From: Thermovorax subterraneus
GTDB taxonomy: Bacteria; Bacillota; Thermosediminibacteria; Thermosediminibacterales; Thermosediminibacteraceae
Reading direction: 5' to 3'
Assembly: GCA_021608145.1 (NCBI GenBank)
Contig: JAKIHM010000008.1
Coordinates: 19,765-83,764, forward strand
DNA: 64,000 bases
Positions 50,351 through 58,613 of this stretch are shown here, piece after piece. Position 1 is the stretch's first letter. Every line of letters starts with the position of its first letter. A program made the position numbers and the translations under genes. A model generated the notes under the pieces. That model worked only from the letters and a program-made list of their open reading frames with translations, ran no database searches and was not told where the DNA came from.

Positions 50351-50722
50351 ATGTTTCTGGATTTTATAGGTATTTTTCTTACGACTTTAATAGTTAGCCC
50401 AAAATATTTTGCTCAAGTGATTTTTGTATGTTTTTTTGCAAACATTATTGATATACTGGCAGCCATGGTTTTTAATTCTCAAGTTACCGAAGTTATTTCC
50501 GGAGGCATATTTAGTTCTATAAATTATCTCGGCAGCAATATCGTACTGCCATATTTCTCTCCATTAATTTTAATCTTAATAGGCCTGGGTTTAAAAAACG
50601 GCGATTCAATAAGTTTTTGGAGATTCATAAATCCTTTTGCTAAGTACAAAAGGCCGTGGCCTCTTATCTTTTTAAAGGTAGGTGTTGCAAGAATTTTGGT
50701 GCTCTACATTTTGGGAAAATGA
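50351..50722 (+). CDS. Small polytopic membrane protein at the end of the spoVA operon, unknown
   Basis: This 123-residue protein has about three hydrophobic helices (LDFIGIFLTTLIVSPKYFAQ, VFFANIIDIL-type segment, NIVLPYFSPLILILIGLGL) and a basic C-terminal part (FAKYKRPWPLIFLK). I recognise no family. It starts 15 nt after spoVAE and is probably co-transcribed in the forespore. Confidence 0.68.
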   Translation: MFLDFIGIFLTTLIVSPKYFAQVIFVCFFANIIDILAAMVFNSQVTEVISGGIFSSINYLGSNIVLPYFSPLILILIGLGLKNGDSISFWRFINPFAKYKRPWPLIFLKVGVARILVLYILGK

Positions 50723-50745
50723 CAAAAAATAGAAATTTGCTATCC

Positions 50746-50776
50746 AAAGGCAATCCTACAATGCCTTTATTTCTTT
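50746..50776 (+). terminator. Probable terminator of the spoVA operon
   Basis: AAAGGCA (50746-50752) pairs with TGCCTTT (50762-50768) across a 9-nt loop and is followed by ATTTCTTTG. It is modest. The rest of 50777-50875 holds a small T-poor hairpin (AATTACC/GGTAATT) and no gene. Confidence 0.5.
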
Positions 50777-50875
50777 GTTCAATGAATTACCTTTCTTTGG
50801 TAATTAAGTTAATAAAATACATAATCGTGGGAATAATATAAGTGAAAATATTAAAAGGATTGAGAAGGGGTTAGA

Positions 50876-51874
50876 ATGCGGATAGGTGTTCCAAGAGCTT
50901 TATTTTATTACATGTACTACCCTTTCTGGAAAATATTTTTCGAAGCTTTAGGCCACGAAGTAATATTGTCAAGTCCGACCAATAAAAAGATATTAAAAGA
51001 CGGTTTGGAATTTGCCGTTGATGATGCCTGTTTGCCCGTCAAAGTTTTTCACGGACACATAGTGGATCTACTAGACAGAGTAGATGTTCTTTTTATTCCT
51101 AGAATAATCAGCATCGAACCTGGAGAATTCATTTGCCCGAAGTTTTTAGGTTTACCTGATATGGTAAAAAGCAGCATACCTGATTTGCCTCCAATTATTG
51201 ACAGCAACCTTTCTGTTTATAAAAACAGAAAAGACCTCATCGGACATGCAAAATCTATAGGTACAGACCTGGGGCATTCTTCGAGGCTTATTTTGAAAGC
51301 GTATACGATAGCCTCAACAAAATTCAATTCCTATAAAAAATTTCAAATAAGCCACGAACAACTTCCTCTGGATTCGGGACAAAAGAGTTTTTTCGATTCT
51401 AACTCCTCGTATTTTTCTAGGCATAAAAACAAATGCCTTGGAGAAAATACTTTAAATGTCCTTTTACTAGGGCATCCTTATAATATATACGACAATTATA
51501 TTAGTATGAATCTAATAACAAAATTGCAAAAAAATGGTATAAAAGTCATAACGCCGGAAATAATACCGGTCAAAAACATCTCGGCAGGGGCAAAAAATCT
51601 TAAGAAAAGATTATTCTGGACTATGGGAAAAAACATAATAGGAAGCACTTACTATTATATGGATTGCGGCAAAGCTCTTGATGGGATAATTCATCTTGCT
51701 TCCTTCGGATGTGGACCTGATTCGATCGTAGGAGAGCTATTGGAACGCAAACTTTCCCGTAACCGGCTGGTTCCTTTTCTTCGGATTAATATCGACGAAC
51801 ATTCCGGCGAAGAAGGTTTTAATACGAGGCTGGAAGCTTTCATAGATGTGATAGAAGGGAGACGTCGGAATTGA
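50876..51874 (+). CDS. Acyl-CoA dehydratase activase-related protein (DUF2229 type)
   Basis: This 332-residue protein matches the DUF2229 segment of large CoA-substrate-specific enzyme activases: RIGVPRALFYYMYYPFWKIFFEALGHEV, AVDDACLPVKVFHGHI, and IDEHSGEEGFNTRLEAFIDVI at the C-terminus. Conserved Cys residues (DDACLP, FICPKFLG, FGCGPDS) may bind an Fe-S cluster. Substrate is unknown. Its stop overlaps the next start by 4 nt. Confidence 0.85.
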   Translation: MRIGVPRALFYYMYYPFWKIFFEALGHEVILSSPTNKKILKDGLEFAVDDACLPVKVFHGHIVDLLDRVDVLFIPRIISIEPGEFICPKFLGLPDMVKSSIPDLPPIIDSNLSVYKNRKDLIGHAKSIGTDLGHSSRLILKAYTIASTKFNSYKKFQISHEQLPLDSGQKSFFDSNSSYFSRHKNKCLGENTLNVLLLGHPYNIYDNYISMNLITKLQKNGIKVITPEIIPVKNISAGAKNLKKRLFWTMGKNIIGSTYYYMDCGKALDGIIHLASFGCGPDSIVGELLERKLSRNRLVPFLRINIDEHSGEEGFNTRLEAFIDVIEGRRRN

Positions 51875-52977
51875 AAGTTACCTTTCCGCATATGGGAAAT
51901 CTATATATCCCTCTTAGAACTTTTTTCGAAAACTTGGGCGCCGAAGTGGTGGTTCCTCCACTTTCTAGCAAGAGAACATTAGAGATAGGCTGTAAATATT
52001 CTCCTGAGTTTGCTTGCCTTCCTCTGAAAGTAACTTTGGGCAATTTCATAGAGGCGCTGGAGATGGGGGCAGATACCATAGTGATGGCCGGAGGAGTGGG
52101 TCCCTGCCGCTTTGGGTATTACGCGGAAGTTCAAAGAGAAATCTTAAAAGATTTGGGTTACGATTTTGACATGATAGTGTTAGAACCCCCTCAAGGTCAT
52201 TTCTGGGATTTAATAAAAAAATTTAAGTATATAACCAATAAAAAGAGCTTTAAAGAAATTTATCTGGCCGGAAAATTAGCGTGGAAAAAGATCATCTTAT
52301 TAGATAGACTGGAAAAGATGGTAAATCGCATAAGAGCTGTAGAACTTGAAAAAGGTAAGACCGATAAAGCATATAAAAAGGCATTAAATTTAATATCAAA
52401 TGCGAGGGATGAACAGGAGCTAGCCTTTGCAAGGCAACAAATTGAAAAAGAAATCTCGTCAATAAAAAAAGCTAAAGAAAGAAATTTACTTAAAGTAGGT
52501 TTAGTGGGTGAAATTTATACACTTTTAGAACCCTTTGTTAATTTTAACATAGAAAAACAGTTGGGCGAACTAGGGGTTTTAGTAGAACGAAGTATATACA
52601 TAAGCCAATGGGTTAGAGAAAATCTCCTGCCTTCTTTTATGAAATCAAAAGAGCCAGAAGTACTTGCAAAACTTGCTGAACCTTATATTCCATGCTTTGT
52701 AGGAGGCCACGGTCGGGAATCCGTTGCACAAATTGTCAGTTACGCAAAACAGGGATTTGATGGGGTAATTCACCTTCTCCCGCTTACATGCATGCCGGAA
52801 ATTGTTGCAAAAAGTGTTTTGCCGATGGTAAGCAAAATTCATTCTATACCGGTGATGACACTCGTCTTGGACGAACATTCTGCCGAAACGGGATTAAGGA
52901 CTCGCCTTGAGGCGTTTATCGATTTGATCCGCGAAAGGAAGGAGGAAGAGGAGTTTGGAGTGTTATCTTGGGATTGA
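51871..52977 (+). CDS. 2-hydroxyacyl-CoA dehydratase-like (HgdB-type) protein
   Basis: This 368-residue protein opens with a segment related to the preceding gene product (NLYIPLRTFFENLGAEVVVPP, SPEFACLPLKVTLG, GGVGPCRFGYYAEVQ) and ends with LTCMPEIVAKSVLP and VLDEHSAETGLRTRLEAFIDLI. These are traits of 2-hydroxyglutaryl-CoA dehydratase component B relatives. Family enzymes use a [4Fe-4S] cluster and an ATP-driven activase. Start TTG 51871. It overlaps the activase gene by 23 nt. Confidence 0.84.
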   Translation: MKVTFPHMGNLYIPLRTFFENLGAEVVVPPLSSKRTLEIGCKYSPEFACLPLKVTLGNFIEALEMGADTIVMAGGVGPCRFGYYAEVQREILKDLGYDFDMIVLEPPQGHFWDLIKKFKYITNKKSFKEIYLAGKLAWKKIILLDRLEKMVNRIRAVELEKGKTDKAYKKALNLISNARDEQELAFARQQIEKEISSIKKAKERNLLKVGLVGEIYTLLEPFVNFNIEKQLGELGVLVERSIYISQWVRENLLPSFMKSKEPEVLAKLAEPYIPCFVGGHGRESVAQIVSYAKQGFDGVIHLLPLTCMPEIVAKSVLPMVSKIHSIPVMTLVLDEHSAETGLRTRLEAFIDLIRERKEEEEFGVLSWD

Positions 52978-53923
52978 CGTGGGTTCTGTAAGCACTAATT
53001 TTGCTTTGATAGACAAACATGGAAAAATGCTGAAGAAGCTTTACTTAAGGACTGCAGGACGACCTATAGAAACAATAAAAAGTGGTTTAAAGATGCTTAA
53101 AGAAGATTTAAAGGACGATATAGAAATAAAGGGGGTAGGTACCACCGGCAGCGGCAGAAAATTGGCATCGGTCATAGTAGGCGCCGATGTGGTAAAAAAT
53201 GAAATTACGGCCCACGCTGTCGCAAGCATATCTGAAATTCCCACTGTCCAAACTATTTTAGAGATAGGAGGACAGGACTCAAAAATAATAATACTGAGAG
53301 ACGGGATCGTTGTAGATTTTGCCATGAATACCGTATGCGCCGCCGGAACGGGCTCTTTTCTCGACAGACAGGCCCAAAGGCTCGGAATACCCATCGAACT
53401 ATTCGGTGAAATTGCCATAAGGTCGAAGAACCCCACCAGAATTGCTGGCCGCTGTGCAGTGTTTGCCGAATCGGATATGATTCACAAACAACAGTTGGGG
53501 TATAAAGTTGAGGATATATTAAAAGGGTTGTGCCAAGCGCTGGTTAGAAATTACCTGGCAAACGTGGCGAAGGGAAAAGAGATAAATCCTCCGGTGGTAT
53601 TTCAGGGCGGAGTTGCGGCCAATTCCGGAATAAAAAGAGCTTTTGAAGAAGAACTTGGCATGGAGATCATAGTGCCGGAACACTTCGACGTGATGGGAGC
53701 TTTAGGGGCTGCATTGCTTGCAAAGAAAGCCATGTCTCAAAATAAGCAAAAACAGACTAATTTTTATGGTTTTGAAGCTGCCTTTAAAGAGCATAGGGCA
53801 GAAAGTTTTGAATGCAATGGGTGTCCCAACTTGTGCGAAATCGTACAAATTTATGTAGACAATAAATTGATAGCACGATGGGGAGACAGATGTGGAAGGT
53901 GGTCGGAGAATGTGGCCGTGTAG
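52955..53923 (+). CDS. Acyl-CoA dehydratase activase (HgdC/BcrAD family ATPase)
   Basis: This 322-residue protein has the BadF/BadG/BcrA/BcrD ASKHA fold: YLGIDVGSVSTNFALID, GVGTTGSGR, EIGGQDSK, CAAGTGSFLDRQ, GRCAVFAESDM and FQGGVAANSGI. The two Cys (NTVCAAG, AGRCAVF) bind the dimer-bridging [4Fe-4S] cluster in HgdC. A C-terminal extension has five Cys (CNGCPNLC, GDRCGR), unusual for plain HgdC. TTG 52955 follows GGAGGAAGAGG. Confidence 0.9.
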   Translation: MECYLGIDVGSVSTNFALIDKHGKMLKKLYLRTAGRPIETIKSGLKMLKEDLKDDIEIKGVGTTGSGRKLASVIVGADVVKNEITAHAVASISEIPTVQTILEIGGQDSKIIILRDGIVVDFAMNTVCAAGTGSFLDRQAQRLGIPIELFGEIAIRSKNPTRIAGRCAVFAESDMIHKQQLGYKVEDILKGLCQALVRNYLANVAKGKEINPPVVFQGGVAANSGIKRAFEEELGMEIIVPEHFDVMGALGAALLAKKAMSQNKQKQTNFYGFEAAFKEHRAESFECNGCPNLCEIVQIYVDNKLIARWGDRCGRWSENVAV

Positions 53924-53935
53924 TGGAAAATTATA

Positions 53936-53964
53936 TTGCATAAGGTTTTTTTTTATGATATACT
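53936..53964 (+). promoter_or_regulatory. SigA-type promoter of rpsB-tsf
   Basis: TTGCAT (53936-53941) is followed after 17 nt by TATACT (53959-53964) with a TGA extended -10. Confidence 0.7.
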
Positions 53965-53970
53965 ATCACC

Positions 53971-54060
53971 GGTAATTCACACGCTGGAAATATTTCAACG
54001 AGGGTGCCGAAAGGTCTCGTTGAGAGATGATTCCGGCGGAGGAAAAAACCAAAGGAGGTA
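53971..54060 (+). promoter_or_regulatory. Structured rpsB leader, possible r-protein autoregulatory site
   Basis: The ~95-nt leader has a hairpin CAACGAG/CTCGTTG (53996-54002 with 54016-54022) and flanking GC-rich segments (CACCGG, CCGGCGG) before the AAAGGAGGT site. S2 autoregulation through its leader is known in other bacteria. I do not recognise a specific RNA family here. Confidence 0.35.
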
Positions 54061-54065
54061 AAAAA

Positions 54066-54770
54066 ATGTCGGTAGTTTCTATGAAACAATTGCTGGAAGC
54101 CGGGGTCCATTTTGGCCATCAGACTAGAAGATGGAACCCCAAAATGAAAGAATACATCTTTACTGAAAGAAATGGTATTTACATCATTGATTTGCAGAAA
54201 ACTGTTAAAAAATTGGACGAAGCCTATGAGTATGTAAAGAATTTAGCTGCAGAAGGTGGAAAAATTCTTTTTGTAGGCACGAAAAAACAGGCTCAGGAGT
54301 CGATTCAGGAAGAAGCCAAACGCTGTGAAATGTTTTACGTCAACCAGCGCTGGTTGGGCGGAATGCTGACCAATTTTAAAACGATTAAAAAGCGGATAGA
54401 ACGCCTGAAAGAACTTGAACGCATGGAAGAAGAAGGGCTCTTTGAAGTCCTTCCGAAAAAAGAGGTACTAAATCTCAAGAGGGAAAAAGAGCGTTTGGAG
54501 AAATATTTAGGCGGTATTAAAAACATGACATCCCTGCCGGATGCACTTTTTATAGTAGATCCGAGAAAAGAAAAAATAGCCGTTTCGGAAGCTAGAAAGT
54601 TGAAGATTCCGATTATAGCTATAGTAGATACCAACTGCGATCCAGATGAAGTAGATTATGTAATTCCTGGCAACGACGATGCCATAAGAGCTGTTAAATT
54701 GATTACCGAAAAGATAGCCGACGCAGTACTCGAAGGCAAGCAAGGAGTTCAAATAGCAGCAGAAGGATAA
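54066..54770 (+). CDS. rpsB: 30S ribosomal protein S2
   Basis: The protein has 234 residues, full length. Signatures are [22 protein letters not shown] at the N-terminus and [19 protein letters not shown] with the [19 protein letters not shown] segment near the C-terminus. ATG 54066 has AAAGGAGGT upstream. The order rpsB-tsf-pyrH-frr-uppS-cdsA is conserved. Confidence 0.98.
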   Translation: MSVVSMKQLLEAGVHFGHQTRRWNPKMKEYIFTERNGIYIIDLQKTVKKLDEAYEYVKNLAAEGGKILFVGTKKQAQESIQEEAKRCEMFYVNQRWLGGMLTNFKTIKKRIERLKELERMEEEGLFEVLPKKEVLNLKREKERLEKYLGGIKNMTSLPDALFIVDPRKEKIAVSEARKLKIPIIAIVDTNCDPDEVDYVIPGNDDAIRAVKLITEKIADAVLEGKQGVQIAAEG

Positions 54771-54777
54771 TCTCATG

Positions 54778-54818
54778 AGGTAAGGGGGATTTTTCCCATC
54801 CCTTACCTTTAATAATCT
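54778..54818 (+). terminator. Attenuator hairpin between rpsB and tsf
   Basis: The stem AGGTAAGGG/CCCTTACCT (54778-54786 with 54800-54808) has a 13-nt loop and a weak TTAATAATCTTT tail. Probably partial. Confidence 0.55.
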
Positions 54819-54834
54819 TTCGGGAGGTTTTGAT

Positions 54835-55449
54835 ATGATTAGTTCAGAACAAGTAAGGGAACTAAGAGAACGCACAGGCGCCGGGATAATGGATTGCAAA
54901 AAGGCTTTAATGGAAGCCGGCGGAGATATGGAAAAGGCAATAGTTATATTAAGAGAAAAAGGACTTGCTAAGGCTGCAAAAAAAGTGGGCCGTACAACAG
55001 CCGAAGGAATTATTGATGCTTACATACACGGAGAAGGTAGAATAGGTGTATTGGTGGAAGTTAACTGCGAGACCGATTTCGTGGCGAGAAATGAAGAGTT
55101 TAGAAGTCTAGTTAAGGATATCGCCATGCAAATTGCAGCATCAAATCCCAAGTATATTTCTCGGAATGATGTCCCCCAGGAAGTTTTGGAAAGAGAAAAG
55201 GAAATACTTAAAGCGCAAGCTATAAACGAAGGTAAGCCTCCTCACATAGTAGATAAGATTGTTGAAGGCAGACTTGAAAAATTCTTTGAAGAGAACTGTC
55301 TTTTAGAACAACCATTCATTAAGGATCCTGATAAGAAAGTTTCTGAATTGATAATGGAAAAAATTGCCTTATTAGGTGAAAATATCACAGTTACTCGATT
55401 TGTACGCTTTGAAAGAGGAGAAATTGCGCCAAAATCTGATCAGGATTGA
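54835..55449 (+). CDS. tsf: Translation elongation factor Ts
   Basis: This 204-residue nucleotide exchange factor acts on EF-Tu. N-terminal UBA-like domain [29 protein letters not shown]; core motif [15 protein letters not shown]. It is shorter than the ~290-residue Bacillus form, with one reduced core subdomain, as in several thermophiles. GGGAGG precedes the ATG. Confidence 0.97.
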   Translation: MISSEQVRELRERTGAGIMDCKKALMEAGGDMEKAIVILREKGLAKAAKKVGRTTAEGIIDAYIHGEGRIGVLVEVNCETDFVARNEEFRSLVKDIAMQIAASNPKYISRNDVPQEVLEREKEILKAQAINEGKPPHIVDKIVEGRLEKFFEENCLLEQPFIKDPDKKVSELIMEKIALLGENITVTRFVRFERGEIAPKSDQD

Positions 55450-55455
55450 TGCTAG

Positions 55456-55486
55456 AAAGAGACACTCAGCGTGTCTCTTTTTTAAA
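55456..55486 (+). terminator. Rho-independent terminator after tsf
   Basis: A 10-bp stem AAAGAGACAC/GTGTCTCTTT (55456-55465 with 55471-55480) has a TCAGC loop and a T run. Confidence 0.88.
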
Positions 55487-55516
55487 AATTAATTCTGCAA
55501 AAGAGAGGGTCAATAG

Positions 55517-56230
55517 ATGCAAAAGCCAAAGTATAAACGGGTCGTTCTTAAAATCAGCGGTGAAGCTCTAGCTGGCAAAAAAGAATTTGGGATAGATCAA
55601 AACGTTATTAATTCTATAGCTGACCAAATAAAAAAAGTAAGGGAATACGGTATTGATGTGGCTATTGTTGTCGGCGGGGGAAACATATGGCGCGGACGTA
55701 ATTATCCAGATATGGACCGGGCTACTGCCGACTATATGGGGATGCTGGCGACTGTAATAAATGCTCTTGCGCTGCAGGATGCATTGGAAAAAAGAAACAT
55801 AGAAACACGTGTTCAGACTGCCATAGAGATGAAAGAAATTGCGGAGCCATACATAAGACGCCGGGCCATAAGACATCTTGAAAAAGGCCGGGTGGTCATT
55901 TTTGCTGCCGGTACGGGAAATCCCTATTTTTCTACCGATACTGCAGCAGCTTTAAGAGCTGCAGAAATAGAAGCAGATGTTATTCTGCTTGCAAAAAAGG
56001 TCGATGGAGTCTACGATTCGGATCCGATGAAAAATCCCAATGCTCAGAAATTCGACAGTTTAGATTATATAGAAATACTCAACAAAGGGTTAGGTGTTAT
56101 GGATTCCACAGCCACTTCACTTTGCATGGATAATAAAATCCCAATAATCGTGTTCGGCATCAACGAAGAAGGCAATATAGTAAAGGCTGCTCTTGGGGAA
56201 AATATAGGAACTTTTGTGAAAGGAGGTTGA
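55517..56230 (+). CDS. pyrH: UMP kinase
   Basis: This 237-residue bacterial UMP kinase has the amino-acid-kinase fold: [57 protein letters not shown]. It makes UDP for pyrimidine nucleotides and is allosterically regulated in the family. It ends 4 nt before frr. Confidence 0.98.
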   Translation: MQKPKYKRVVLKISGEALAGKKEFGIDQNVINSIADQIKKVREYGIDVAIVVGGGNIWRGRNYPDMDRATADYMGMLATVINALALQDALEKRNIETRVQTAIEMKEIAEPYIRRRAIRHLEKGRVVIFAAGTGNPYFSTDTAAALRAAEIEADVILLAKKVDGVYDSDPMKNPNAQKFDSLDYIEILNKGLGVMDSTATSLCMDNKIPIIVFGINEEGNIVKAALGENIGTFVKGG

Positions 56231-56234
56231 TTTG

Positions 56235-56792
56235 GTGGATAAAAAAATTTACAAAGAAACCGAGGACAAAATGAAGAAGGTGCTCGACAATCTCAAATCT
56301 GATTTGGCGGCAATTAGAGCGGGAAGAGCCTCGACTGCACTCCTAGATAAAATCTCAGTGGATTATTACGGCGTTCCGACTCCAGTAAACCAGTTAGCAA
56401 CTATAAGTGTACCCGAACCGAGAATGATATTGATACAGCCTTGGGATGTGAAGACGATTAACAGTATCGAAAAGGCCATCTTAAAATCAGACCTCGGTCT
56501 TACACCTACCAGCGACGGCAAGGTAATAAGGCTTGTTCTCCCCGAATTAACTATGGAAAGGCGCAAAGAGTTAGTTAAAATGGCAAAAAAGAAGGCAGAA
56601 GACGCAAAAGTTGTCGTGCGGAACATCAGAAGGGATACAAACGAATTGATCAAAAAAATGGAAAAAAACGGAGAAATTTCTCAAGACGATAGCAAAAGGT
56701 GGCAGGAAGAAATACAAAAACTCACGGATAATTATATTGAACAAATAGATAAAGCATTGACGAATAAAGAGAAGGAAATAATGGAGGTATAG
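56235..56792 (+). CDS. frr: Ribosome recycling factor
   Basis: This ~185-residue protein splits post-termination ribosomes with EF-G. Signatures are [37 protein letters not shown] and [25 protein letters not shown] 56235 has AAGGAGGT 8 nt upstream; TTG 56232 is adjacent. Its last codons (ATGGAGGTATAG) hold the ribosome site of the next small gene. Confidence 0.97.
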   Translation: MDKKIYKETEDKMKKVLDNLKSDLAAIRAGRASTALLDKISVDYYGVPTPVNQLATISVPEPRMILIQPWDVKTINSIEKAILKSDLGLTPTSDGKVIRLVLPELTMERRKELVKMAKKKAEDAKVVVRNIRRDTNELIKKMEKNGEISQDDSKRWQEEIQKLTDNYIEQIDKALTNKEKEIMEV

Positions 56793-56796
56793 CGCT

Positions 56797-57000
56797 ATTA
56801 CTGAAAAAAATTTAGAACTCATAGGTTTTACTTTAGAGGAAGCCAAGGAATTTTTAATGAAAAAAGGTATCAAGATCTGCGATATTAAGTATACCTTCCC
56901 TGTTGCTCGCAAAGAAGACTATAGTAGACCGATAATAGTAAGAGTAGAAAAAGAAAATCATGGCGACGGCGTGATCTTACTCGTTGCTTATTTTCGTTAA
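56797..57000 (+). CDS. Small PASTA-like protein between frr and uppS, apparent ATT start
   Basis: The 67-codon frame reads ITEKNLELIGFTLEEAKEFL, continues through KKGIKICDIKYTF and ends LLVAYFR. The FTLEEAKEFLMKKGI block resembles a single PASTA-type repeat. The frame has stop TAA at 56779-56781, and between it and codon 56797 there is no ATG, GTG or TTG. A good GGAGGT (56783-56788) lies 8 nt before ATT 56797, so ATT is the likely start, as in infC genes. The next Met codon (56857) would delete a third of the protein. Codon usage looks like its neighbours. A hairpin follows before uppS. Function unknown. Confidence 0.7.
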   Translation: MTEKNLELIGFTLEEAKEFLMKKGIKICDIKYTFPVARKEDYSRPIIVRVEKENHGDGVILLVAYFR

Positions 57001-57007
57001 AAATGCC

Positions 57008-57033
57008 CCCCCTCGTATAGAGGGGGCTTTTGA
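57008..57033 (+). terminator. Attenuator hairpin before uppS
   Basis: The stem CCCCCTC/GAGGGGG (57008-57014 with 57020-57026) has a GTATA loop, followed by CTTTTG. The short T run suggests partial termination. Confidence 0.6.
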
Positions 57034-57052
57034 TAATTGGGAGGCTCGAAAA

Positions 57053-57790
57053 GTGGGAATAAAGGAAATAGATTTAATTGATACAAAAAAACTGCCTAAT
57101 CACATTGCTATAATAATGGACGGCAACGGACGGTGGGCTCAGAAGCGAGGTCTTCCTAGAATAGCGGGTCATTGGGCCGGTGCAGAAGCACTTCGCAGTA
57201 TTGTTGAATTTTGTGCAGAGCTAAAGATAAAGGTTCTGACTGTTTATGCATTTTCTACAGAAAACTGGAAAAGACCCTACGAAGAAGTAAAGACCATTCT
57301 AAATCTTCTCGTATACTACTTAAAAAAAGAAGTAGACAATTTGAATCGAAATAATATAAAATTAATGGTGTCTGGAGATTGGCAGGAGTTGCCATATCGG
57401 ATTAGGGAAGAAATCAAAAAATCGTTAGAACTAACTTCGAATAATACGGGGATGATTTTAAACGTAGCATTAAACTATGGATCTCGCCGCGAAATAATCA
57501 AAGCATGTAAAATTATATCAAGGCTTGCCTCTAGTGGAAGATTAAAGCCGGAAGATATTGATGAAAAACTTTTCGAGAAGTATTTATTTACTGCCGGGCT
57601 TCCTGATCCCGATCTTTTAATCAGGCCCAGCGGGGAATTGAGGTTGAGCAACTTTCTTTTGTGGCAGATAGCCTATTCAGAGCTGTGGTTTTGCGATACT
57701 TATTGGCCGGATTTTAAGAAAGAGCACTTAATTAAAGCATTAATTGATTTTCAACGCAGAGAACGGAGATTTGGAGGTTTAACAAAATAA
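57053..57790 (+). CDS. uppS: Isoprenyl transferase (undecaprenyl diphosphate synthase)
   Basis: This ~245-residue cis-prenyltransferase makes the undecaprenyl carrier for cell-wall synthesis. Motifs are IAIIMDGNGRWAQKRG with the catalytic Asp, AFSTENWKRP, LNYGSRREI and LLIRPSGELRLSNFLLWQ. GTG 57053 has GGGAGG 8 nt upstream. cdsA starts 1 nt after its stop. Confidence 0.97.
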   Translation: MGIKEIDLIDTKKLPNHIAIIMDGNGRWAQKRGLPRIAGHWAGAEALRSIVEFCAELKIKVLTVYAFSTENWKRPYEEVKTILNLLVYYLKKEVDNLNRNNIKLMVSGDWQELPYRIREEIKKSLELTSNNTGMILNVALNYGSRREIIKACKIISRLASSGRLKPEDIDEKLFEKYLFTAGLPDPDLLIRPSGELRLSNFLLWQIAYSELWFCDTYWPDFKKEHLIKALIDFQRRERRFGGLTK

Positions 57791-57791
57791 A

Positions 57792-58613
57792 ATGGACGAA
57801 ACTTTTATTATTAGATCTTTGACCGCAATATTAGGTATTGCCCTGCTTTACGTTGTAAGCAGCAGGGGAGCTATTTCGTTTCTTGTTTTTATCATATTAA
57901 TGACCCTGATAGCCAATTGGGAGCTTGCAAGGGCTTTTGAAAAAGCTGGTATAAATGTAAACATGGTCTTTAGCGGAACGGCGGGTTCAATTTTTCTGAT
58001 CATGATATATTTCTGGTCCGGTGCGAAGACGACAGTTTTTTTCCCTTTTTGCCTGCTTATAATCTTAAGTTTTTTTTCTTCCATAGTAAAATACAAGCAA
58101 AATAAGTTGATGGATACCGTTTTTACTACTTTTTCCTTTCTCTATACTTCCATCCCGTTTTCGCATATCATGCTTATCAAAGATCTATCGCAAGGACCTG
58201 TTTTATTGTGGTTGGTTTTTATAACAACATGGAGCTGCGATACTTTTGCCTACATAACGGGAATGCTTTTCGGCCGCCATAAACTTTCTCCCCAAATTAG
58301 TCCTAAGAAAAGTATAGAAGGTAGCATCGGCGGAATACTAGGAAGCATCTTTGCAAGTTCTATTTATTCAATGACGTTTTTGCCTCAGATTAAAATTTTA
58401 GATAGATTAGCATTAGGTTTATTGATAGGAATTTTTTCTCAAATAGGAGACCTTTCAGCTTCTCTTATCAAAAGATTTTGCGGAATAAAGGATTTCTCTA
58501 ATTTAATTCCTGGTCATGGTGGAATTTTAGATAGATTTGACAGTAGCCTCTTTTCTTTCCCCGTAGCATACTATTATATTATAACAGTAATTCAGAAGGG
58601 TGGTATTATTTGA
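57792..58613 (+). CDS. cdsA: Phosphatidate cytidylyltransferase
   Basis: This 273-residue polytopic enzyme makes CDP-diacylglycerol. It has about seven membrane helices and the C-terminal CDP-DAG synthase signature: SLIKRFCGIKDFSNLIPGHG followed by GILDRFDS. The gene overlaps ytvI by 4 nt. Confidence 0.96.
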   Translation: MDETFIIRSLTAILGIALLYVVSSRGAISFLVFIILMTLIANWELARAFEKAGINVNMVFSGTAGSIFLIMIYFWSGAKTTVFFPFCLLIILSFFSSIVKYKQNKLMDTVFTTFSFLYTSIPFSHIMLIKDLSQGPVLLWLVFITTWSCDTFAYITGMLFGRHKLSPQISPKKSIEGSIGGILGSIFASSIYSMTFLPQIKILDRLALGLLIGIFSQIGDLSASLIKRFCGIKDFSNLIPGHGGILDRFDSSLFSFPVAYYYIITVIQKGGII

